The notes under the pieces are model-generated. The model was not told the origin of the DNA. It did not search any database and worked only from the letters and a program-made list of their open reading frames with translations. Position numbers and translations under genes: made by a program. From contig CALEJV010000005.1 in NCBI GenBank assembly GCA_937898545.1, forward strand, positions 124,001 through 188,000: a stretch of DNA of 64,000 nucleotides, given 5' to 3'. Shown piece after piece: positions 15,665 to 24,114 of the stretch (positions are counted from its first letter, which is position 1; each line of letters opens with the position of its first letter). This stretch comes from an uncultured Candidatus Saccharibacteria bacterium. GTDB taxonomy: Bacteria > Patescibacteriota > Saccharimonadia > Saccharimonadales > Saccharimonadaceae.

Positions 15665-17338
15665 ATGCGCATGCCACGGCAACGAATAATTATCATCACT
15701 ATCCTGAGCCTCTGTCTTGGAGGCTTCGTTGCCGTGATGATGGCGCTTGGCATGCGTATCTTTTTCGTCACAACGCCAAGCATGGCGACTGCCGCGCCAG
15801 TTGGCTCGCTCGTCGTTACCCAGCCAGCTAGCAGCTACCACCCCGGCGATATCATCACCTTCCGGCGCCACGGCCGGACGTATACCCATCGAATCCAGTC
15901 CATCACCAACCAGCGTATCCTCACCAAGGGCGACCTCAACCACGCGGCTGATCCGCTCCCCATCGAGTACAGTGCCGTCATTGGCAAAGCAATTTTCATC
16001 AACCGATGGCTTGGCTGGGTATGGCTGATGGCGCCATGGGTGGTAATCGGCTGGCTCATCATCCATCTAGCCACCCGCCGAGCTCGCCCAACGTGGCGCT
16101 GGTATTATCGGATTATTGGCATGACACTAGTGCTCTGCGCTGTATCACTGTGGTTTCATCCATGGATCAATTTTAGTGTGCTCAGCGTTCTCCCTTCAGA
16201 CAAAGGCGCCCTTATGCACATCGTCAATACCGGCGTGTTCCCAATCGACGCAGTTGGTACAGTGCTCTACCCCGGTCAAGATGCTACCATTACCGTCTCA
16301 GTACAAAATAGCCATGGGCAGTATTTTTTCATGCCAACGATTCATTACACAGCGTGGGTCGTCTTGTGTATTATGCTCATTTGTCTTATCCCCTTTGGGC
16401 TGATGCTCTACGGCCTCCGCCAGCTATCTCGGCCTGTCGCAGCCGATAGCGCACCGCAACCATTGCCCATCACTTCTGTCATCGTCGCAGCAATTATTAC
16501 CCTGGTAGGGATATGCTTCATTATCTTTCATAACTTTTATCTAACGAGCGGGGCGTTTTCTGGTACGATCCGCAACAGTGCTAATACTGCGCGCCCCGTG
16601 CTCTACAACTGCACTGATGCCACCAAGCTCACTGCCCCCTCGCAGGCGCTCTTCATCTACGGCATGACATTCTTCGATACTGGCACTACCGAGCGCGACC
16701 TATCCGGTAATAACAATAAGGGTACCTGGCTCACGCGCACGGCCGCTGCTCATGGTTCACAATCATATGCCTGCCGCCGCGACCGTGTGCGCAGCACCCT
16801 CTTCAAAGATACCTGCCTTGCCTACCCCACACTCGTCGATAACCCCAACCCTTTTACCCTCTCTGTCTGGTTCAATACCAATCAATATGGGCTCAATAAC
16901 GGGCGCATCGCTGGCTTCGCTAGTACACCAGACAATGGCACCGACCCAAGCTTAGACCGTGTCCTCTTTCTCGACAAGCAAGGGCGCATTGCCTTTGCAG
17001 TGTGGCCCAATGCCACACGCTCTGTCTTCTCACCAGCCGGCAAAAACTATGCCGATGGCAAGTGGCACCACGTCGCTGCCTCACTCTCACCACAAGGGAT
17101 GCGGCTCTATGCCGATGGCGCACTGGTTGCTCATGACCCGAGTGTCACGCAAGGCCAAAACTTCCGCGGCTATTGGAAGTTTGGCTGTGGGCGCTTTAGC
17201 GAATGGCGCAATGGCGATGGTACACCTATTAACAGCACGAATACATTCTTCACTGGCATGATGCAGTTTGGGGCTGTCCACACCACCGCGCTGAGTGATG
17301 CCCAGGTGCAAGAAATCTACCTCGCTGGCACAAAATAG
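15665..17338 (+). CDS. SipW-like (ER-type) signal peptidase I fused to a LamG/concanavalin-like domain
   Basis: 557 residues. The first 100 residues are a signal peptidase I of the archaeal/ER type: membrane helix 8-30, catalytic Ser39 in TTPSM, His75 in YTHRI in place of the bacterial Lys, and Asp90/Asp96 in KGDLNHAAD. Further membrane helices lie near 115-135, 150-170, 230-250 and 270-295. From about residue 340 to the end the protein is extracytoplasmic and resembles LamG/concanavalin domains (PFTLSVWFNTNQ, GKWHHVAASLSPQGMRLYADG, FSEWRNGDG...). SipW enzymes are normally about 190 residues, so the fusion is unusual. The LamG part might bind glycans at the cell or host surface. It follows its likely substrate gene by 19 bases (TCTGGAGTAGGACG site). 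Confidence 0.85.
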   Translation: MRMPRQRIIIITILSLCLGGFVAVMMALGMRIFFVTTPSMATAAPVGSLVVTQPASSYHPGDIITFRRHGRTYTHRIQSITNQRILTKGDLNHAADPLPIEYSAVIGKAIFINRWLGWVWLMAPWVVIGWLIIHLATRRARPTWRWYYRIIGMTLVLCAVSLWFHPWINFSVLSVLPSDKGALMHIVNTGVFPIDAVGTVLYPGQDATITVSVQNSHGQYFFMPTIHYTAWVVLCIMLICLIPFGLMLYGLRQLSRPVAADSAPQPLPITSVIVAAIITLVGICFIIFHNFYLTSGAFSGTIRNSANTARPVLYNCTDATKLTAPSQALFIYGMTFFDTGTTERDLSGNNNKGTWLTRTAAAHGSQSYACRRDRVRSTLFKDTCLAYPTLVDNPNPFTLSVWFNTNQYGLNNGRIAGFASTPDNGTDPSLDRVLFLDKQGRIAFAVWPNATRSVFSPAGKNYADGKWHHVAASLSPQGMRLYADGALVAHDPSVTQGQNFRGYWKFGCGRFSEWRNGDGTPINSTNTFFTGMMQFGAVHTTALSDAQVQEIYLAGTK

Positions 17339-17411
17339 CGCACGCAGCGCGACAACATATCTTTAGCTATTATATCGTTTTGCTCTCATTGCAAGCACCC
17401 AGTGCCTGCTC

Positions 17412-17417
17412 TATACT
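17412..17417 (+). promoter_or_regulatory. -10 box TATACT, leaderless arrangement
   Basis: TATACT ends six bases before the ATG at 17424; the intervening ATATGC is no ribosome site. Confidence 0.6.
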
Positions 17418-17423
17418 ATATGC

Positions 17424-17807
17424 ATGAAATACATGCGCAATACACTCGCCAAGCTTCTCACTCTTCTCCGCCATATGTGGCTGCCGCTTGTGGTAATGAT
17501 GTTGCTCATCGTGGCAGGTGTTGGCATAAGCGCTGTCCTGCACGCAGTGCGACCCGAACCACTCTGGACGAACGCAACGAAGGAGCTCGCACGGCGAGTG
17601 AAAAGCGAGGCCACGCAGTCGCTCGACATTACCCTGAGCCGCGGTAAGTTTATCAACATTGATGGGCCAGGCGGCATCATCATCGGCACTATCACCGACC
17701 ACGTCGCACGTCAGCGCCTGCTCGCTAGCCAGCCGTTTCGCGATTGCAAGTTTGGTTGCACGGGGGTGGATGGCATATTCACGGCTTGGGCGCACATTGC
17801 CGCTTGA
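17424..17807 (+). CDS. Membrane-anchored protein of unknown function, probably frameshifted
   Basis: 127 residues as read. One membrane helix (about 18-42, MWLPLVVMMLLIVAGVGISAV) and a short extracytoplasmic part with SLDITLSRGKFINIDGPGGI. The reading frame ends at TGA (17805-17807), but the +1 frame continues to 17997 with protein-like composition. A single-base change near 17765-17800 would give one product of about 190 residues. No family recognised. Confidence 0.6.
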   Translation: MKYMRNTLAKLLTLLRHMWLPLVVMMLLIVAGVGISAVLHAVRPEPLWTNATKELARRVKSEATQSLDITLSRGKFINIDGPGGIIIGTITDHVARQRLLASQPFRDCKFGCTGVDGIFTAWAHIAA

Positions 17808-17997
17808 TTCTTCAGAGCAGGTGTCTGGCCACGCACGTGCTCTGCTGAGCTCGGCCGCTGCGCCAGATAGCTCGTGTATCATTCGCTTCCATTATCTTGG
17901 TCAAACACTCCCAGATAAACACAGCTCACCCGACCTAGACATCATCTATCTCTCACAAAGGACAGGTGCGTTTGTGTATGAATTTCGGGCGGCATAG
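17766..17997 (+). other. Out-of-frame continuation of the 17424 gene
   Basis: In the +1 frame: LPLDSSEQVSGHARALLSSA, then CIIRFHYLGQTLPDKH and LDIIYLSQRTGAFVYEFRAA, ending at TAG 17995-17997. Alternating hydrophobic strands (IIRFHYL, IIYLS, AFVYEF) look like a real beta-sheet C-terminus. No start codon or ribosome site lies directly before it, so it reads as the lost end of the upstream gene. Confidence 0.45.
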
Positions 17998-18000
17998 CTA

Positions 18001-18022
18001 TGCATCACCACACGGTGATGCA
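18001..18022 (+). terminator. Hairpin after the 17424 gene
   Basis: Perfect 9-base inverted repeat TGCATCACC / GGTGATGCA with an ACAC loop, just after the TAG at 17997. No uridine tract follows directly, so it may be a weak terminator or an mRNA-protecting hairpin. Confidence 0.4.
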
Positions 18023-18282
18023 ATTCAGATTTATAGAAATTTTGTTATTTAAGATCTTTTAAAGTACTTTATCGCCTTGGTCTCGTTGTTCCCAAGAGCG
18101 TCGCTCTTCTTCGTCCTTCTGTGTGAGACATTTCAAGCAGCTTCTACCCTTCCGGGGTCTCCAGCGCACAACGCATTCTCTCATCGTAAGATTGGCGAGC
18201 AATAAATAGCGCATACACTTAGGCATACAGCTGCGGACACCTGCTGGGATGTTGCAAAGGTAGGGAGATTTATACGCATATA
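18023..18282. other. Intergenic stretch, no clear gene
   Basis: 260 bases. The minus strand has a 41-codon open frame (MRECVVRWRPRKGRSCLKCL...) without a promoter or ribosome site that I can defend. No known RNA family was recognised. The right end holds the promoter of the kinase-like gene (TTGACT 18283-18288). Confidence 0.4.
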
Positions 18283-18318
18283 TTGACTATCCATTATTTT
18301 TATGGTAAATATAACGAT

Positions 18319-19266
18319 ATGAGTGAAAAAATCGCACCAAACTTAATTATTGATGGCGACCCAATTCAGCCGGTTGGTGCCGTTGACTATCTTAAGAATA
18401 AATACATTCCCAATAGCGAAACCGCTGCTGAACACGGCTTCCGTAACGAGCGGCTCATACGCAAACTTGGCAGTCTTACCACTGGCGATTTGGTGCTTTT
18501 GCCACCAGAAATTTCTGGCATACAGGCCACCATTGATGACCAGCATATTCGCAGCCATAGCCTCAACCGCGTGCCCGGCCTGGAGCGCGGCCGCCAGCAT
18601 AGTCGTGCTGAGGTTGCCTTTGGCCAGTTGCACATGGCGCAGCCAGAAGCCGGTACCATCACTGAGCTGGTAGCCGTTAAATATGTGCACCCTATTACGG
18701 CCAGCCGCGAGTTCCTAGCAGCCAAGGCCGTGAACGAGCGCTTTGGTGAGCACAAAGTCTATACACCGCTTGGCTTTATTCGTGCAGAGAATACCGCCGG
18801 GGGAGCACAGCGCGTTGGCGTGTTAAGCCGTTACGAACATAACGTCAACACACTAGATAACTATCTATGGAACCCCAACACCCCAGCAGAAACTCGCCGG
18901 GCTATGTACCAGGTAGCGGGCCGCGCTATGGCAGAGCTCCACAACCATGGCTTTATTCATGGCGACGCCCAGGCCAAGAATTTTGCGCTTGATTCGCACG
19001 GCACCATCCGCCACCTAGATACCGAGACGTATACCGATATCCGCTACAGCCACGATGCCACCATCGATCGCCTAAGTGACGTGAACAATATGTTCGATCG
19101 CGAAACGTTAACACTTGCTCCATCCCTAGCGGATATTGATGCGTTCGTTGATGGCTACCTGCAAACACAAGCAGCCGGCCCAAGCACACACGACAACCTA
19201 GACCAGCTGGATATAGAAGATACTATCGCACTGGCGCGCGGCGATGATATTGCTGATTTTATATAA
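18319..19266 (+). CDS. Protein-kinase-fold (LPS/KDO kinase-like) protein
   Basis: 315 residues from ATG 18319. TTGACT (18283-18288), 17 bases, TAAATA (18306-18311) and seven bases lead straight to this ATG, which excludes the TTG-type start 36 bases upstream. The catalytic loop is HGDAQAKNF (D216, N221), and the metal-binding Asp lies in HLDTE (D234) where typical kinases have DFG. ELVAVKYVHP carries the likely ATP-binding Lys. This is the RIO/lipopolysaccharide-kinase-like subgroup of small kinases. The substrate is unknown; a polysaccharide, nucleotide or aminoglycoside-like small molecule are all possible. It stands alone and has its own terminator. Confidence 0.75.
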   Translation: MSEKIAPNLIIDGDPIQPVGAVDYLKNKYIPNSETAAEHGFRNERLIRKLGSLTTGDLVLLPPEISGIQATIDDQHIRSHSLNRVPGLERGRQHSRAEVAFGQLHMAQPEAGTITELVAVKYVHPITASREFLAAKAVNERFGEHKVYTPLGFIRAENTAGGAQRVGVLSRYEHNVNTLDNYLWNPNTPAETRRAMYQVAGRAMAELHNHGFIHGDAQAKNFALDSHGTIRHLDTETYTDIRYSHDATIDRLSDVNNMFDRETLTLAPSLADIDAFVDGYLQTQAAGPSTHDNLDQLDIEDTIALARGDDIADFI

Positions 19267-19285
19267 CAACCACTCTAGTAGCTAC

Positions 19286-19314
19286 AAAGCCTCCCTATAC
19301 ACGGGGAGGCTTTT
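19286..19314 (+). terminator. Rho-independent terminator of the kinase-like gene
   Basis: AAAGCCTCCC, short loop, GGGAGGCTTTT. It starts 20 bases after the stop codon and ends in a T-run. Confidence 0.85.
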
Positions 19315-19343
19315 ATCATAGATAGCGAAACAACTCGCTATTC

Positions 19344-20669
19344 CTAGATAGCAAATAGGTCATTCAACGCCTCACTCACCGTTGGGTGAGTAAAGATCTG
19401 ATCGCGCAGTGTGGTATAGGGCAAACCAGCATCCATCGCTGTTTTGATAATATTAATCACCTCTGGAGCCTGCTGGCAAAAGAGCGTCGCGCCAAGAATA
19501 TGGCCTGTCGATGGCTGGACCACTGCTTTGAGTAGCCCCGTTGTTTTATTATCAACATGCATGCGCGGCACTGCCATAGCTGGCAGCTCTTTAACCTTCA
19601 CATCGTCACCATATTGGGCGCGAGCTGCTGCTTCGGTCAGACCAACACGCGCCAGTGGTGTCTGCATAAATATCACATGAGGCAATACTGCACGCTGAGC
19701 CCGCGTATAGCTCCCATCACCAAGGAGCTGGCTCTTGACAATACGGAAGTCGTCGAGCGACACATAGGTATACTGCGGCCCACCATTAACATCGCCCAGT
19801 GCCCAGATATGCGGCTGAGTGGTTTGTAAATGATCATTAACGACAATAGCACCGCGCTCATCAGTCTTCACCCCAGCGGCGGCAAGACCAAGCTGACTGG
19901 TATTAGGCCGGCGGCCAGCCGCCACAAGCACAGCATCATATACTTGTTCATCACCACCACGTATCACAGCAACGCCGCGGTCTGTGTCGCGCACCTGCTG
20001 TATGTCTGATGTAAACACGAGTGTTATACCCTGCTCTTCCAGAGCCTGGGCAACTGCTTGGGCAACAGACGGCTCTTCGTGTGGAAGCAGCTGCGGCCGG
20101 CGATGGTAGAGTGTGACCTCCACACCAAGGGTTGCATAGGTAGAGGCAAACTCCAGACCAATCGGCCCAGCACCAATCACTGCCAGCCGCTGCGGCTTGA
20201 GCTGCTGGTTGAGTACCTCCGTACTGGTATAGACATGGGCCGATTGCTCAAGACCGGCAATCGCTGGCATCACCGGCACTGCACCGGTATTAACGAACAA
20301 CCGATCTGCCTGCAGCTCAATATGCTCCGCACCCGCCTGGACACTCACCGTATGCGCATCAACAAACGATGCAACGCCATCAATAACCATCACGCCCGGG
20401 TTATCCGCGAGCATGTGGTAGTTCTTGCTATTAAGCTTGGTCACGACTGCTGTTTTGCGCGCAAACGCTTCGTCGATCGACCGGCCAGCCGCTGCCGCAC
20501 TCACAAGCGTCTTGGTTGGGATGCACGCAATATTAATACACGTCCCACCATACATCTGCGGCGATTGCTCCACCAGCGCTACCCGCTGGCCAGCCCCAGC
20601 GAGTGCTACCGCCAGCGTCTTGCCCGCCTTACCAAAACCAATAATCAGTGCATCGAATTGTGTGTGCAT
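19344..20669 (-). CDS. RclA-like FAD/NAD(P) disulfide oxidoreductase
   Basis: Flavoprotein reductase of 441 residues, class I pyridine nucleotide-disulfide family. FAD-binding start ALIIGFGKAGKTLA, redox cysteines GGTCINIACIPTK (CxxxxC), NAD(P)-binding GAGPIGLEFASTYATLG, second FAD block WALGDVNGGPQYTYVSLDD and C-terminal THPTVSEAL. The CINIxCIPTK and DVNGGPQ-TY-SLDD combination is that of RclA, which protects E. coli against reactive chlorine and reduces Cu(II). Mercuric or glutathione reductases differ in these blocks. It may guard the cell against host oxidants. Its ATG follows AAGGAGAAGTATA. Confidence 0.88.
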   Translation of the reverse strand: MHTQFDALIIGFGKAGKTLAVALAGAGQRVALVEQSPQMYGGTCINIACIPTKTLVSAAAAGRSIDEAFARKTAVVTKLNSKNYHMLADNPGVMVIDGVASFVDAHTVSVQAGAEHIELQADRLFVNTGAVPVMPAIAGLEQSAHVYTSTEVLNQQLKPQRLAVIGAGPIGLEFASTYATLGVEVTLYHRRPQLLPHEEPSVAQAVAQALEEQGITLVFTSDIQQVRDTDRGVAVIRGGDEQVYDAVLVAAGRRPNTSQLGLAAAGVKTDERGAIVVNDHLQTTQPHIWALGDVNGGPQYTYVSLDDFRIVKSQLLGDGSYTRAQRAVLPHVIFMQTPLARVGLTEAAARAQYGDDVKVKELPAMAVPRMHVDNKTTGLLKAVVQPSTGHILGATLFCQQAPEVINIIKTAMDAGLPYTTLRDQIFTHPTVSEALNDLFAI

Positions 20670-20815
20670 TATACTTCTCCTTCACTAAGATTATCGCACA
20701 GATGAGATCTAATGTAAATGTGTTACAATAGTGATTCGCTCTTCTATACCTACTAACAAAGAGCAGAATGAGCATACCGCCCGCTTTCGATATGCTATGT
20801 GCTCAAGCACGGAAC

Positions 20816-21826
20816 TCAGCGCCGCCGTGCCAGCACTGGCTGCACCCGGTCAATCCGGTTCGTCCAGACATACCCGCCAAACTGTAGCGGTATCTGCGCC
20901 ACGCTCTCCGCTGTATCAAACCCAGCTGACCACTGTCCATCGCCTTCGACCAACATTACTCGCGTGTTTACCGCCGCCATCCGGTCAACAAACTTACCTG
21001 GCCAGCCCCATAGCAGTGGTGCATAGCGCCGCGGAATGTGCAGCTCCATATTGTGCAGCTCGTGCGGCACATAACCCGTCCAGCCAACCGCCAAGTAACG
21101 CAGCAATCCGGCCTTCATCATTGTCTTGGAACAGAGACGCAGCGTAGCGCTTTGTTGGCGCAGCCAGGCAATGCCATCGTCATTACCGTAGACTGTAATT
21201 TGTTTGAAGCGTTCAGGGTTCATTGCCCGAAGCTTACCCCACAGCACTTCGTATGTCTGGTGGTTGCCATCCTTAACATGCAAAAGAAGATCCTTGTGTG
21301 GAAAGGCTGCCAGCACCTCATCCAGCGTCGGCATCAAGCCCACCCCTTTGCCGCGGAATGGAAAGGTTTTGCCACCATCCGCTGTGTAGCCATAACCAAT
21401 GTCGAGCCGCTTGAGTTCAGCCATAGTGTAATTGCCAATCTCGCCCTTGGCCTCTGTGCGGTATTCCAGTGTTGCATCATGGAAGACCGCTAATTGCTGA
21501 TCTTTCGTGAGCTTGAGGTCAAGTTCTACCACATCCGCACCATGATCAAAAGCAGCGCGCATCGATGGGATCGTATTCTCAAGATAGGGGTGCTCGGGTT
21601 TATCCATAATGGCCGCTGTGTTGGTGTCATTACCAACTTTGCTGTAGTCAAAGGTCTGTGCCAAGCCTCGGTGAGCGAGTATCCGTGGATGCTGCTTTGG
21701 CATAAAGAGACTCGTATTATTAAGCCACAGCCCCATGATAATCACTACAATTACTGTCAACCCCCGCCAGTGCTGCTGACTCCACTGCGTTCCACTCTGT
21801 CCTATTTTCCGAAATGTATCGAGCAT
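20816..21826 (-). CDS. Membrane-anchored glycerophosphodiester phosphodiesterase
   Basis: 336 residues. A short N-terminal part is followed by a membrane helix (about 22-42, GLTVIVVIIMGLWLNN). The GDPD core begins ILAHRGLAQ, continues ENTIPSMRAAFDHGADVVEL and DLKLTKDQQLAVFHD (all key His, Glu and Asp present) and spans most of the rest. It should release glycerol phosphate and alcohols from phosphodiesters, probably outside the membrane; scavenging of host lipid parts is plausible. AAAGGAGTAATAA precedes the ATG. Confidence 0.92.
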   Translation of the reverse strand: MLDTFRKIGQSGTQWSQQHWRGLTVIVVIIMGLWLNNTSLFMPKQHPRILAHRGLAQTFDYSKVGNDTNTAAIMDKPEHPYLENTIPSMRAAFDHGADVVELDLKLTKDQQLAVFHDATLEYRTEAKGEIGNYTMAELKRLDIGYGYTADGGKTFPFRGKGVGLMPTLDEVLAAFPHKDLLLHVKDGNHQTYEVLWGKLRAMNPERFKQITVYGNDDGIAWLRQQSATLRLCSKTMMKAGLLRYLAVGWTGYVPHELHNMELHIPRRYAPLLWGWPGKFVDRMAAVNTRVMLVEGDGQWSAGFDTAESVAQIPLQFGGYVWTNRIDRVQPVLARRR

Positions 21827-21862
21827 TTATTACTCCTTTATTTTTTATTATCCGACAACCGC

Positions 21863-22309
21863 TTATTCCACACGCTGAGCAAATAGCTCAGCCACGCCGC
21901 GCAGGAAAATCTCTGCCGTCTTTGGACCGACGCCATAGAATTTTTGCAGGCGTTTGGCGCACTCAGCTTCGCCCGAGCTACTGTCGATGAGCAGCATCAG
22001 CGAGCCATCATACCAGTCAATCAGCTGCTGCGCACAGAGCCGCAGCGCCGTCGCTGTTTTCTCATCGTAGCGCGTGTATTTGCCTTCATCCAGCAGCCGC
22101 ACGAGGCGTCTGCGCTCCACCGCAAGCAGTGCCCACGGCGTATCAAGCTGGTGCTCCACTAAGAGGCGCCAGGTCTGCACCGCCACCGGTGATTGAATCG
22201 GCTTGCCCAACAGATACACCAAGAGAAACCAGCGAAAGAGATCGAGCTCGTCATGCACAATATCGAGTGCAAAGTCATCGGGATGGTGTGAGCGAGCAGA
22301 GCGAGCCAT
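21863..22309 (-). CDS. Helix-hairpin-helix DNA glycosylase-like protein
   Basis: 148 residues, all helical. The C-terminal GVGPKTAEIFLRGVAEL (about 125-142) is a helix-hairpin-helix as in the EndoIII/AlkA class, and LVRLLDEGKYTRYDEKTA may be its partner helix. There is no Fe-S cysteine set and no clear catalytic Lys, and the protein is shorter than typical glycosylases (about 210). DNA-damage recognition or a non-catalytic DNA-binding role are possible. It lies 36 bases upstream of the GDPD gene in the same direction. Confidence 0.65.
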   Translation of the reverse strand: MARSARSHHPDDFALDIVHDELDLFRWFLLVYLLGKPIQSPVAVQTWRLLVEHQLDTPWALLAVERRRLVRLLDEGKYTRYDEKTATALRLCAQQLIDWYDGSLMLLIDSSSGEAECAKRLQKFYGVGPKTAEIFLRGVAELFAQRVE

Positions 22310-22480
22310 ATTCCATATTATTCTCTAGGTTGGAGCTTGTGTCAAATACGACGAGCTACGCCACAGCTTCTACATCATGTACTAGTCAGCACAACCAATA
22401 AACAATTGCATTTCGTGCAACACATTGCTAGAATATACATAGAACATTTAGCTAACATTGATGGTCTATGGGGGTACATC

Positions 22481-24100
22481 ATGTTTCGGAAACTCGTATC
22501 AAACTTATCGCTCAGCCCGGCGATCGTCGGCCAGCTGGGCTTCTACGCGAAGCGTTTGCGCAAGGAAGAAGCAACGCGTCGCTTGGGGCTGATATTTACC
22601 GCGCTGGCGCTCGTCGTGCAATCGTTCACGCTGCTTGCACCACCAGAATCGGCTAACGCCGCCGACCCAAGCGATATGATCTATGGTGGAATTAGCAATG
22701 GCTCGCAGCTGATGGCACACTACGACGCCAACACCAACAACATCCGTGACCTCTACAGCACCATCGGCATTACCCGTGCTGAGCTGCAACAAGCGACAAC
22801 TCGCCTCGAAACCCGGCGAAGCACCGAGAGTACCTACTCGTGGGGAATGACGCCGCACTTTAGTGCTGCTCAGGGCGAAGGCGTGTATTCTGTGAAGGCA
22901 GCACAAGGTGGAATGCGTAACTTCTACTACCGGCCACACCACCTGTGGGGGAACTTCACCTACCGGGCATTCGTTGGCCACTCAGCGAAGTTTGGCTGGT
23001 TCGCTATTATGCTCAACTGTGGTAACCTCATTACCCAGACAGTGCCACCAGCACCTGTCTGCCCACCCGGCCAGGTCGGTACCTATCCAAACTGTAGCAC
23101 GCCGCCATCCGTCATCAAGCCAACGCCAGTGGCAAGCTGTAGCGGCCTTGCTATCAACAAAAACGACACCACCTACCAATTCACCGCTGCGGCGTCTGCC
23201 CAGCATGGCGCCACCATCACTGGCTATGTCTTCCACGTCTACCGCGATGGCAAGCTCGCCAAAACACTCGAGAGTAGCACACCCACCGTTAGCTACAGCG
23301 AGAAAACGCCTGGCTCGTACCGCGTCGTCCTCACCGTTAAGACCTCTCTGGGTGACCGCACCAACGAAGCCTGCGCCAAGACCTTTGTCATCGCTGCACC
23401 TGCCCGCTGCCCCGTCAATCCTACCCTGCTCAAAGATGATGCCCGCTGCCAACCTTGCCCAGGCAACAGCACCCTCTGGCTCGAAGACAAAACCTGCGCA
23501 GCCAAATTTGTCCAGACCAAGAGTGGCCACAACCTCACCCAAAACAGTGCTGAGACGACCACCGTCACCGCCAAAGCCCACGACCGCATTACCTACAAGC
23601 TTAGCGTCACCAACAAAGGCCTCAACGCCGAGAAATTCACCTTTAGCGACAACCTCGGCGATGTCCTCCAATACGCTACGGTCGTTGACGCTGGTGGCGG
23701 CACACTTGCCAAAGACACCAACCAAAGCGCCAGCATCGATGCAACCATCCTCAGTTGGCCAGCCGTGGAAATCAAACCAGGCGAGAGCCAAGAGCGGCAA
23801 TTCACCGTCCAGCTCAAAGACCAGATTCCTTCAATGGGTACTGGCACCAGCAACGCAACCTCCTACGATTGCCGCATCGACAATACCTTTGGCAACACAC
23901 TCAGCACCAAGGTAGATTGCCCTGCCGAGAAGCGCGTCGTCGAGCAAGTCGTAACCGAGCTGCCCCACACTGGTAGCAGCGAGAATATCATCTTTGCTGG
24001 CATCGTCCTTGCAGTCGTAGTCTTCTTCTACGCTCGCTCACGCCAACTCAGCACCGAGATCCGCCTCGTGCGCCGCAACTTTAACGCCGGAACAATCTAA
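22481..24100 (+). CDS. LPXTG-type surface protein with DUF11-like repeat
   Basis: 539 residues from ATG 22481, reached after GGGGGTACATC; an upstream in-frame start would add an unlikely 48-residue head. A long signal peptide (positive N-region to about residue 30, then LIFTALALVVQSFTLL) ends near ANAADPS. The middle has Pro/Cys-rich linkers and a PKD-like domain (about 225-305, ITGYVFHVYRDGKLAK). Residues about 345-470 are a DUF11 repeat (KAHDRITYKLSVTNKGLNAE). The sorting signal is LPHTG at 494-498, followed by a membrane helix and an unusually long basic tail (RSRQLSTEIRLVRRNF). Likely anchored by the sortase near 50 kb; an adhesion role is inferred. Confidence 0.85.
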   Translation: MFRKLVSNLSLSPAIVGQLGFYAKRLRKEEATRRLGLIFTALALVVQSFTLLAPPESANAADPSDMIYGGISNGSQLMAHYDANTNNIRDLYSTIGITRAELQQATTRLETRRSTESTYSWGMTPHFSAAQGEGVYSVKAAQGGMRNFYYRPHHLWGNFTYRAFVGHSAKFGWFAIMLNCGNLITQTVPPAPVCPPGQVGTYPNCSTPPSVIKPTPVASCSGLAINKNDTTYQFTAAASAQHGATITGYVFHVYRDGKLAKTLESSTPTVSYSEKTPGSYRVVLTVKTSLGDRTNEACAKTFVIAAPARCPVNPTLLKDDARCQPCPGNSTLWLEDKTCAAKFVQTKSGHNLTQNSAETTTVTAKAHDRITYKLSVTNKGLNAEKFTFSDNLGDVLQYATVVDAGGGTLAKDTNQSASIDATILSWPAVEIKPGESQERQFTVQLKDQIPSMGTGTSNATSYDCRIDNTFGNTLSTKVDCPAEKRVVEQVVTELPHTGSSENIIFAGIVLAVVVFFYARSRQLSTEIRLVRRNFNAGTI

Positions 24101-24114
24101 CCAAGGAGAAACCA

